The notes under the pieces were generated by a model. The model had not been told where the DNA came from. It did no database searches and saw only the letters and a program-made list of their open reading frames with translations. Positions 1 to 7,254 of a DNA stretch of 13,320 nucleotides are shown in pieces. The stretch is from Ekhidna sp. (GTDB taxonomy: Bacteria; Bacteroidota; Bacteroidia; Cytophagales; Cyclobacteriaceae), in NCBI GenBank assembly GCA_013214445.1, contig JABSPG010000052.1:1-13320 (forward strand), read 5' to 3'. Both the position numbers and the translations under genes were made by a program. Position 1 is the first letter of the stretch. Every line of letters begins with the position of its first letter.

Positions 1-756
1 TGATGTAGCAGTAATTGCCGAAATCACAACATCATTATCTGAAATAACCTGATCAAGATTGTCGAAATCTTCCACCAAGACGTTCTGCTCTTTGGCTAAC
101 TTATCTGCTTTTGATTTTGTGCGGTTTACGAGCGTGATCTCAGCCTCTGTGGTATCCAGATTTTCAAGAACATTTTGCCCAATTTCTCCTAATCCAATGA
201 GTGCAATACGAGGGCTCTCAATATTTGCAATAAAGCCACCGACAAGATCCACGGCAACAGAAGCAACAGAAGCTGTCCCATCTTGGAGTCTAGTCTCTTG
301 GACTACTCGCTTATTTGCAAAGAAAATGGTATGCATTAAACGATGTAAATGTGGGCCTGCTAAATTGAGATCTGCGCTTTGTTGATATGCTCTTTTTACC
401 TGGTTGCTGATCTGGATATCACCAAGTACTTGAGAATCCAAACCTAATGAAACTCGGAATAAACGATCTGATGCATCTACCGAGTCGTAATTGAACATAT
501 ATGTCAAAAGGTCATCGCTAGGAATATTCTTTATTGAAGCTATCAACTTCACCATTTCTTCGGTGACGTCATTTGCGGAAGTAAAATAGCACTCAGTTCG
601 ATTACATGTAGAAACCAATAGGGCTTCTTCCAATCCAAAGACTTCCTGAGCTTTTAACAAAAAGTCAGTAGACTCTGCATCAGAGAAAGCAACCCTCTCC
701 CTGATATGAATCGGGGCGTTTCTATATGATAAACCTATTGCCTTAAAACCTTCCAT
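1..756 (-). CDS. hemA: Glutamyl-tRNA reductase, N-terminal 252 residues (partial)
   Basis: HemA reduces glutamyl-tRNA(Glu) with NADPH to glutamate-1-semialdehyde, the first committed step of C5-pathway tetrapyrrole (haem) synthesis in the cytoplasm. Translating the minus strand from the ATG at 756-754 gives an open frame to the left edge, so the C-terminal dimerisation part is missing. Seen: the N-terminal catalytic domain with the family motif STCNRTE, whose Cys51 is the expected thioester nucleophile; the LGLDSQVLGDIQ stretch at about 105-115; and a Rossmann NADPH-binding segment around ALIGLGEIG (185-193) followed by VNRTKSKA. The start is chosen because MEGFKAIGLSYRNAP is the usual beginning of the family. 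It is divergent from the helix-hairpin-helix gene, with 91 bases between them. The identification is firm; the frame shows no break in the visible part. Confidence 0.95.
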   Translation of the reverse strand, partial: MEGFKAIGLSYRNAPIHIRERVAFSDAESTDFLLKAQEVFGLEEALLVSTCNRTECYFTSANDVTEEMVKLIASIKNIPSDDLLTYMFNYDSVDASDRLFRVSLGLDSQVLGDIQISNQVKRAYQQSADLNLAGPHLHRLMHTIFFANKRVVQETRLQDGTASVASVAVDLVGGFIANIESPRIALIGLGEIGQNVLENLDTTEAEITLVNRTKSKADKLAKEQNVLVEDFDNLDQVISDNDVVISAITATS

Positions 757-847
757 TTCGAATACTTAGCATGCAAAAATAAACGTGGGTTTGGTATATT
801 GGTGTTGATAAAAATCAGTTGGTACTTATTTAGAACAATTATAAATA
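757..847. promoter_or_regulatory. Divergent hemA / HhH-gene intergenic region
   Basis: These 91 AT-rich bases separate two divergent genes and so should hold both promoters. On the minus strand, TATTTTTG (781-774) fits the Bacteroidota -7 consensus TAnnTTTG for hemA. I find no TTG at the expected 17-23 base distance, and the resulting leader would be very short. No clear pair is visible for the plus-strand gene. No hairpin or operator-like repeat stands out. The promoter role is inferred from gene layout. Confidence 0.35.
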
Positions 848-1576
848 GTGCTCAAATACCTCATAAATGCAATTTCTAACGCCATTGGATTCACTAAAAC
901 AGAATCAAAGGGGTCTTTGGTTCTGATTTTTATCATAATCTGTCTTCTTTTCTCCTATCAAGCGCGAGTCAAATACTTAAAAGAGCAACCTGTCAATCTT
1001 CCGGACAGCCTGGACATGGAATGGTTAGCTGAAGTGGAAGCTTCCATAAAACTGAAGCGAGATAAACAGAAAGAATACAAATACAAAAATAAGAGCAGTC
1101 CTAAAAGATATCTTGGAAAAGCTGAGTCTGACAGAAAAATCAAGAAAAAAGAAGTAGTACCTTCTAAGAAGATCCTTGTTGAAAAGAAAGTCAGCGATTT
1201 AAATGTCGCCACAGCAGAAGATCTTCAAAGGGTGAGGGGAATTGGTCCTGCATTTTCGGAGCGAATAATCAAGTACCGAACGTTGCTGGGGGGCTTTGCA
1301 GATACTACTCAGCTGCATGAAGTTTATGGCCTTCAACCTGAAGTGATTGCTGCATTGACTACCCAATTTGAACTATTGTCTCCTGTTCAGAGAATCAATT
1401 TGAATGCTGATTCACTAAAACACCTAGCAAAACACCCGTATATCTCGTACGATTTAGCTCGCATCATTCTGAATTATCGCTTACAACATGGTGATTTTAC
1501 AACTGCAGAGGATCTCAAGAACATAAAGATCATCGATAAGGATTCATTTAATAGATTAAGGCCATATTTGGAATAA
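848..1576 (+). CDS. Membrane-anchored helix-hairpin-helix (ComEA-like) protein
   Basis: A 242-residue protein. Residues 23-37 form one hydrophobic segment (LVLIFIIICLLFSYQ), read as an N-terminal membrane anchor. Residues 60-115 are a charged Lys/Glu-rich linker. Two helix-hairpin-helix modules follow: 117-176, with the motif VRGIGPAFSERI (129-140), and 183-242, with HPYISYDLARIILNYR (196-211). HhH modules of the ComEA type bind DNA backbone without sequence specificity. The first is typical with its GIG hairpin, while the second has lost the Gly residues. The start is GTG at 848: an in-frame TAA at 842-844 closes the frame just upstream, and no ATG precedes the membrane segment. The stop lies 3 bases before the helicase start, so the two are probably one transcript. 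In this phylum similar proteins are common and of unproven role; DNA uptake or membrane-proximal DNA handling is inference. Confidence 0.8.
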   Translation: MLKYLINAISNAIGFTKTESKGSLVLIFIIICLLFSYQARVKYLKEQPVNLPDSLDMEWLAEVEASIKLKRDKQKEYKYKNKSSPKRYLGKAESDRKIKKKEVVPSKKILVEKKVSDLNVATAEDLQRVRGIGPAFSERIIKYRTLLGGFADTTQLHEVYGLQPEVIAALTTQFELLSPVQRINLNADSLKHLAKHPYISYDLARIILNYRLQHGDFTTAEDLKNIKIIDKDSFNRLRPYLE

Positions 1577-1579
1577 GGC

Positions 1580-4500
1580 ATGCAAAAAATCCTTAAATCA
1601 TATCTTCGGCGACTTAGCAATCTATCTGGAAACAATAGATCACTTTTACTTCTAAGGTTACTCAAAGAACAGTTTATCGATGCGCATGACTTTGACTATG
1701 AAGAGAACGAGCCGAGTTTCGAAATAGTCAAAAAATTGATCGAGCAACAAAAACGAGTTAAGCTATGCTCAGACATTGACAGTCATAGTAAGCAAGGCAA
1801 TGATCTGGGCAAACGATTAAAAAAAATCAAAAGGGTCGAAGAGTTCATCTTCCAAGAGCGAGGAGCTAAAGACCTGTATCTTGGTTGGCCATTTGTAAGT
1901 GGCAAATTTTCTGACGACACGCCGGTAAGATGTCCGCTTCTATTCTTTCCTGTCTCAATAGAAAGGGAAGGCAATAGCTGGTATCTAAATAGGAGAACTG
2001 ACGTGAATATCACTTTCAATAAGACTTTTTTACTTGCCTATGCTTACTACAATCAGGTTCCACTTGATGAGGAATTGATTGAAACAGTCATTGATGACTA
2101 TAACAAAGATTCTACCTCGTTTAGAACTCAGCTGTATGAATTGCTGAAAACAAGCGGCGTTGAACTGAACTTCAACCAAGAAAATTTCCTAGATGAACTC
2201 AAACCTTTTCACGATCTAAAAAAATCACAACTTGAAGGCTCTGAGAAGACTGGCGTCTTGAAGATGCATCCACAGGCAATTCTTGGAATTTTTCCTCAAT
2301 CAGGATCTTACCTAGTGCCAGACTATGTGAAACTTTTGGAAGATCAGGATCAGACAGATCTAGAGGAGTTTTTTTTAGCAAAGGTCCAAAGTGAGAATGA
2401 AAATCAACTTGCATTGTTCGATCGAGTAAATGAAGAGAATACGTTTACACCATTCCCACTTGATGCATATCAAGAGCAAGCCCTAAAGGAAATAAAGAAG
2501 GGAAATTCTATGGTAGTCCAGGGGCCACCAGGAACGGGAAAATCTCAGTTAATAAGCAATCTCATTTGTGATTTTATAGCAAGGGGGAAGAATGTCTTGC
2601 TTGTATGCCAAAAACGAGCAGCATTAGATGTCGTTTATTCAAGATTGAAAGAGAAAGATGTTCACGATTTTGTAGCACTCGTTCACGATTTTAAGAACGA
2701 TCGCAAACCTATCTACGAACAGATTGATCAGCAGATAGAGTCAATAGACGTCTACAAAGGCAAGAACAATAGCCTTGATGCCATTCAATTGGAAAGAGGT
2801 TTTTTACAAGCAAGTCGAAGAATCGACCAAATTGTAGAAGAACTTCAAGATTTCAAGGACGCCCTTTTCGATGAGTCTGAATGTGGAAAGTCTGTAAAGG
2901 AGCTCTATCTCACAAGCAATCCAGATGAAGCTCACTTCAGTATGAACTTAGAATACCGAGCCTTTCATTTTGATGAGCTTGCTGAAACTGAAAGAAAATT
3001 TACTTCTTATCTGGACTATTATGATCGATTTGAAGGCAGGCCTCATTTCTGGGCGAAAGGAAGATCTTTCGCCTCCTATCAATCTTCCGATATACAAAGG
3101 ATCATAGAGTCAATCAATCAAGTTCCAGTCTTCAATGATATGCTTGTTGCTGAATCAGGAGAAATTGGTTTACAGCCAATCGATTTCGAAACAGGCGAAT
3201 ACTTGTCTATCAAGCTTTCTGAATTGAGTTCTTTGTCTGAAGGACTGGAGGAAGCTGTGGTATTTAAGGTTTACCAGCAATTGCACTTTGATAGACCGAC
3301 AAAAGATTTGAATTGGCTTTCTCAAAATGAGCGTACCATGATGGCATGCTTTAGAGGTGTCGGTTTAGAAAGTACTTTGCCTTCAAACGAATTGGGCAGA
3401 TTTCAAGAAGTACTACAGTCTGCTATGGGTGCCCGGAAAAATCCTCTTACATGGCTGAAATGGCAAATTTTTTCTAAGGAAAAGACTTTTCTTAAGCGGA
3501 TCATGGTTGCCAACAACCTGAAAAGCACTAAAAAAGGGTTTAGCACGCTGGTTGAGCGAATTGATAATAGACTAAACTTTGAGCATTCGCTATCAGAAAT
3601 TCTACAAAATCCATGGCTGCACAACTTTCCTCATAGCTTTCGAAAAATAGATCTGCAAGATTGGTTCTACTGGCAAAAAATGGGGCTGAATATGTATACA
3701 ATCGCACAAACGGTAAGATCATTTCAGGAACTTATACCAATAAGGCAAGTATCACATCAAACTTATCTTGCTAAGCTAACCAGTTTGATCTCTCTCATAA
3801 ACAGAGTGCCTGCCCAGCTAACTATCTGGAAACCTTATCTAAATATTCACCAGATAAGGAGTGTAATACTTAAGAAAGAAGATCTAAGGAGACTCGAAAA
3901 GATTCTAAAAAAAGACTTTGATGCACTTTGTGAATATCATAAACTGAAATCTAGCTTATCTGCCGAACAGACTAAAGTACTGGACGAAATCACAGATTTG
4001 AACCCATCTACCACCGAGGAAGGAATGCAAATTTTTAGAAATAGTGTATCTCTTGCTTGGATAGATCATATAGAATCGAAGTATCCAGACCTTCGCAGTG
4101 TTAACTCTGGGAAGCTTCATACGCTCACGGAAGAATTACAAGATCAGATAGAGGCTAAAAGAGCAGCTAGCAAAGAAATCCTTTTACTAAAAGCACGCGA
4201 AAATACTTATGAAAATGTAGAATACAACCGTCTGAATAACAGAGTAACCTATCGGGATCTGCAACACCAGGTAACAAAAAAGCGGAGAATTTGGCCCATA
4301 AGAAGAGTTATTTCAGATTTCTCGGAGGAGCTGTTTACGTTACTTCCTTGTTGGATGTGTTCTCCGGAGAGTGCCTCTGCCATCTTTCCAATGCAACAAG
4401 CATTTGACTTGGTGATCTTTGATGAAGCATCACAGTGTTTTGCGGAACGTGGCATCCCCGCTATGTACAGGGGTCGTCAAATCGTGGTAACTGGGGATAG

Positions 4501-5572
4501 CAAACAGCTCCAACCCAGCGACCTGTATAGAGTACGTTGGGAGGAAGATGATGAGAATTCTCCAGAACTTGTGATTGACTCCCTACTAGATCTAAGCAAA
4601 CGATATCTACCTGAAGTCAACTTAGCAGGCCACTATCGTAGTAAGTCTCTCGAGCTCATCGATTTCTCCAATCAACACTTCTATAGTAGTAAACTGAGAC
4701 TATTACCTGACTATCAATACGTAAACAAGCAAGAACCAGCCATTGAATTTAAACGCGTAGATGGCATTTGGGAAGATGGTGCAAATCGTTTAGAAGCCAA
4801 TTTAGTCGTGAAACAATGCATAAGTCTTCTTAAGCAAAAACCAGAGCTAGAGATTGGCATTGTCACGTTTAATTTCAAACAACAGGGTTTGATACTAGAC
4901 CTATTGGAAGAGGAAACGGTGAAAGAAGATATGATCCTTCCAGATTCCTTATTTGTTAAGAACATTGAAAATGTGCAGGGAGATGAAAGAGACATCATCA
5001 TTTTTAGTGTAGGATACGCTCCTGACAAAAAAGGCAACCTTAGACTTCAATTTGGAAATCTTAATGCTGCAGGAGGCGAAAACAGACTCAATGTCGCTAT
5101 AACAAGATCAAGGGAAAAAGTCATCGTTTTCAGTAGCATTGCCCCTCAAGAGCTGAGGACGGAAGAAACGAAGAACGAAGGTCCTAAGCTTTTGAAAAAG
5201 TATCTTGAATATGCTCAGAATGTCAGCAAGGGAAACTGGGAACCACATCTTCTAAATGATGACACGCATCACATAAACTGGTTCCTACGCAAAAAACTAG
5301 AGGAAAGTAGTTTTCATGAATCCAACGAATACAAAATTGCAAAAGAGCTGCCTTTTGCAGATCTGAAAAAGAACAAAAAATACACTGGACTTATTTTAAC
5401 AGACGATGAGCGATTTCATCAATCATTATCGACCAAACAAATCTACGCCTATCAACATTTTCATCTAAAAATGAAAAACTGGCCTTTTGTACGTTTTCAT
5501 TCCAGAGAATACTGGCTGGACAGAACTGAAGCTCAGGATAAAATGCGAAGATTCCTTCACATAAACGAATGA
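1580..5572 (+). CDS. DUF4011-like / SF1 (Upf1-type) helicase / Vsr-like nuclease tail
   Basis: A 1330-residue putative nucleic-acid helicase. The N-terminal part resembles DUF4011: VEEFIFQERG (86-95), LYLGWPF (99-105) and CPLLFFPVSIERE (118-130). SF1 motifs are complete: Walker A GPPGTGKS (315-322, Lys321), motif II DEASQ (948-952), motif III GDSKQLQP (972-979), motif IV LAGHYRS (1015-1021), motif V VQGDERD (1132-1138) and motif VI NVAITRSRE (1171-1179). About 625 residues separate motifs I and II; this insertion is helical and coiled-coil-like with no motif I recognise. The tail (about 1240-1325) matches the layout of the Vsr/MTES_1575 endonuclease domains that end such helicases: Asp1261 and His1280 fall at plausible active-site positions, but the usual ECDG is TDDE here. 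The ATG is 3 bases after the upstream stop. ATPase/helicase is secure, DUF4011 likely, nuclease activity uncertain. DUF4011-helicase-Vsr proteins include reported anti-phage genes; a repair role is the alternative. Confidence 0.85.
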   Translation: MQKILKSYLRRLSNLSGNNRSLLLLRLLKEQFIDAHDFDYEENEPSFEIVKKLIEQQKRVKLCSDIDSHSKQGNDLGKRLKKIKRVEEFIFQERGAKDLYLGWPFVSGKFSDDTPVRCPLLFFPVSIEREGNSWYLNRRTDVNITFNKTFLLAYAYYNQVPLDEELIETVIDDYNKDSTSFRTQLYELLKTSGVELNFNQENFLDELKPFHDLKKSQLEGSEKTGVLKMHPQAILGIFPQSGSYLVPDYVKLLEDQDQTDLEEFFLAKVQSENENQLALFDRVNEENTFTPFPLDAYQEQALKEIKKGNSMVVQGPPGTGKSQLISNLICDFIARGKNVLLVCQKRAALDVVYSRLKEKDVHDFVALVHDFKNDRKPIYEQIDQQIESIDVYKGKNNSLDAIQLERGFLQASRRIDQIVEELQDFKDALFDESECGKSVKELYLTSNPDEAHFSMNLEYRAFHFDELAETERKFTSYLDYYDRFEGRPHFWAKGRSFASYQSSDIQRIIESINQVPVFNDMLVAESGEIGLQPIDFETGEYLSIKLSELSSLSEGLEEAVVFKVYQQLHFDRPTKDLNWLSQNERTMMACFRGVGLESTLPSNELGRFQEVLQSAMGARKNPLTWLKWQIFSKEKTFLKRIMVANNLKSTKKGFSTLVERIDNRLNFEHSLSEILQNPWLHNFPHSFRKIDLQDWFYWQKMGLNMYTIAQTVRSFQELIPIRQVSHQTYLAKLTSLISLINRVPAQLTIWKPYLNIHQIRSVILKKEDLRRLEKILKKDFDALCEYHKLKSSLSAEQTKVLDEITDLNPSTTEEGMQIFRNSVSLAWIDHIESKYPDLRSVNSGKLHTLTEELQDQIEAKRAASKEILLLKARENTYENVEYNRLNNRVTYRDLQHQVTKKRRIWPIRRVISDFSEELFTLLPCWMCSPESASAIFPMQQAFDLVIFDEASQCFAERGIPAMYRGRQIVVTGDSKQLQPSDLYRVRWEEDDENSPELVIDSLLDLSKRYLPEVNLAGHYRSKSLELIDFSNQHFYSSKLRLLPDYQYVNKQEPAIEFKRVDGIWEDGANRLEANLVVKQCISLLKQKPELEIGIVTFNFKQQGLILDLLEEETVKEDMILPDSLFVKNIENVQGDERDIIIFSVGYAPDKKGNLRLQFGNLNAAGGENRLNVAITRSREKVIVFSSIAPQELRTEETKNEGPKLLKKYLEYAQNVSKGNWEPHLLNDDTHHINWFLRKKLEESSFHESNEYKIAKELPFADLKKNKKYTGLILTDDERFHQSLSTKQIYAYQHFHLKMKNWPFVRFHSREYWLDRTEAQDKMRRFLHINE

Positions 5573-5581
5573 AAGGCTAAA

Positions 5582-6055
5582 TTACTTCTGTCCCTCGGCA
5601 AATTCCACTCTAGCCCCAACCGATAGAATGAAAGGCAAGGTATCACGCCTCATATACTGCTCCAGAGATAGCGAGTAGGTACCTGGACTGTCGAATGAAA
5701 AGTTCTCCTCCAATATGAAAGAATGGTCAAAGAGATCTCCAAGCCCACTTCCGAATGGTTCGCCCGTTTTTGGATCAAAGAGATCCACTTGTTTCAACTC
5801 TTGGGCTAAAACTATATCTAAAGAATCCGAAAGTGTATACTGAAAGTACAAATTGTAAAAAGGATAAGAAGAAGCGTTACGAAAAGTCGCTTTCACATTG
5901 TATTTGGTGTCCGCGTCTACAATTTTAAAATCAAATCTCTGCACAGAATCAAGATGCCAAAAAGCCTCTTCCATGTCATTAAAATCTTCATAGACTCTTG
6001 TGGAATCACAGGCTAGTAATAGCATTCCGATTGTTAAAAGTATCAGGTGTCGCAT
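5582..6055 (-). CDS. gldH: Gliding motility lipoprotein GldH
   Basis: GldH is a lipoprotein required for gliding motility in Bacteroidota and is associated with the Gld machinery that also serves type IX secretion. The ATG at 6055-6053 gives 157 residues: a short signal peptide with hydrophobic core (4-14) and lipobox LLAC, with lipidated Cys16. The mature part starts CDSTRVYEDF and contains the family features AFWHLDSVQRFDF (31-43) and RNASSYPFYNLYFQYTL (59-75). The frame is open 39 codons further upstream, but that would bury the signal peptide and overlap the PSP1 gene, so the shorter start is right. The start is one base after the stop of the PSP1 gene, which points to translational coupling. 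The end faces the helicase gene with only 9 bases between stops. Usual family length is about 150-160 residues. Confidence 0.88.
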   Translation of the reverse strand: MRHLILLTIGMLLLACDSTRVYEDFNDMEEAFWHLDSVQRFDFKIVDADTKYNVKATFRNASSYPFYNLYFQYTLSDSLDIVLAQELKQVDLFDPKTGEPFGSGLGDLFDHSFILEENFSFDSPGTYSLSLEQYMRRDTLPFILSVGARVEFAEGQK

Positions 6056-6056
6056 T

Positions 6057-7199
6057 CTATGATTTTTCAGCTTTTTGTTGAGGTTTCTTTCCTCTGAATT
6101 TATTGCGCTTTTTCTTCTTTTTCTTCTTCGATTTACTACTACTGAACTTACGATCCATTGCTTCAAGGTCACTATTTATCGAAGTTTCAACCTTATCAGC
6201 TTCTGTTTCATTTTCCAATAGGGAAAAAGGCTTCTTTCCTCTCTTATTGAGTTCTTGTACTTCCTTGACCCTATCTGTGTCTACCGCATACCAATTATTA
6301 TCCCCTTCATAGCCAAACCACATAATCTTCCTAAAGATATCAGTCTTTTGTAACCTGGCACTGCCCCTTTCAGTCTTCAACTGACCTTCTACTTCAGGAA
6401 TATCTTTCAGGGCATCCATGTAGGTATCCAGTTCGTAATTCAGACAACACTTCAATCGACCACACTGACCAGATAGCTTGCTGGGATTCAAAGATAAATT
6501 TTGGTACCGTGCAGCTGATGTAGACACATTTTTAAAATCCGTCAACCAAGTAGAACAGCAGAGTTCCCTTCCACAAGCACCTATGCCTCCAATCCGTCCG
6601 GCTTCTTGTCGAACACTGATTTGACGCATTTCAATTCTAATCTTGAATTCACTTGCAAGAATTTTGATCAGCTCTCTAAAGTCTACTCTGCCCTCCGCAG
6701 AGTAGAAAAAAGTTGCTTTGGTACCATCCGCCTGAAACTCAACATCCGTAAGTTTCATGTCTAGTTTGGTGTCCTGAATGATCTCCTTAGTTCGATACAT
6801 CACTGTATCTTCCCTATTCCTAGCTTCAGTCCAGCGATCTAAGTCACGTGCGGTCGCTTTTCTATATATGTCTCGGACTTCCTTTTCTTTGATTTTCTTT
6901 TTGGACATCTGAAGGCGAACCAACTCACCTTGCATAGAAACGTATCCAATATGATGCCCATTTGGCACATCCACCACTACAGGGTCACCCGTGACAATGT
7001 CTAGCTTGTTGCTATTCTTAAAGAAGTCTTTCCGCCCGTTCTTGAATCGAACCTCGAAAATATTGAACCGGTGCATAGCAGGCACATCCATATTTGATAG
7101 CCAATCAAAAACATTGAGTTTATTGCACCCCCCAGTGCTACAGTGCCCGTTATTTTGACATCCGGCAGATCCTCCCGTTCCACAGCTTGCGCATCCCAT
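6057..7199 (-). CDS. PSP1-domain protein, RicT/YaaT-like
   Basis: A 380-residue relative of Bacillus RicT (YaaT), which with RicA and RicF forms an Fe-S-binding complex that works with RNase Y in mRNA processing. The PSP1 domain is at about 109-196. The family Cys signatures follow: CGRELCC (209-215) and CGRLKCC (246-252), candidate cluster ligands. The N-terminus is a Gly/Cys-rich stretch with Cys3, 6, 14, 20 and 25, ending in NKLNVFDWLSNM, a form I associate with Bacteroidota. The C-terminus is a low-complexity basic tail with seven consecutive Lys (358-364), unlike Bacillus RicT. The ATG at 7199 fits this N-terminus, with GAGGA five to nine bases upstream, a rare Shine-Dalgarno-like leader here. 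The gene ends one base before gldH. Family assignment is firm; the RNA-processing role in this phylum is inferred from the Bacillus system. Confidence 0.88.
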   Translation of the reverse strand: MGCASCGTGGSAGCQNNGHCSTGGCNKLNVFDWLSNMDVPAMHRFNIFEVRFKNGRKDFFKNSNKLDIVTGDPVVVDVPNGHHIGYVSMQGELVRLQMSKKKIKEKEVRDIYRKATARDLDRWTEARNREDTVMYRTKEIIQDTKLDMKLTDVEFQADGTKATFFYSAEGRVDFRELIKILASEFKIRIEMRQISVRQEAGRIGGIGACGRELCCSTWLTDFKNVSTSAARYQNLSLNPSKLSGQCGRLKCCLNYELDTYMDALKDIPEVEGQLKTERGSARLQKTDIFRKIMWFGYEGDNNWYAVDTDRVKEVQELNKRGKKPFSLLENETEADKVETSINSDLEAMDRKFSSSKSKKKKKKKRNKFRGKKPQQKAEKS

Positions 7200-7254
7200 A
7201 TTCCTCGTAATCTAATAGATATAAGCTGGATATTGAAGACAGTCGTTCATATAC

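Noticed and set aside
59..385. 108-residue plus-strand open frame at the left edge
   Set aside because: It is antisense to hemA, whose minus-strand translation carries the family motifs throughout.
774..781. TATTTTTG as hemA -7 box
   Set aside because: It matches the consensus but has no TTG at the right distance and would leave only about ten bases of leader; not strong enough to call as a promoter.
4714..5037. 107-residue minus-strand open frame within the helicase gene
   Set aside because: It lies opposite helicase motif V coding sequence, shows no recognisable domain, and is best explained as a shadow frame.
1580..5572. Mobile or horizontally acquired island around the helicase
   Set aside because: No integrase, transposase, tRNA, direct repeats or obvious base-composition shift is visible at its borders; transfer cannot be supported from this window.
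5582..6172. Longer 196-residue version of GldH starting inside the PSP1 gene
   Set aside because: The extra 39 residues are basic and would sit before a clear signal peptide with lipobox at Cys16 of the shorter form; they only reflect the Lys-rich coding tail of the upstream gene in another frame.
6103..6312. Plus-strand open frame beginning with a phenylalanine run
   Set aside because: It is the antisense of the polylysine tail of the PSP1 gene; no homology or leader.
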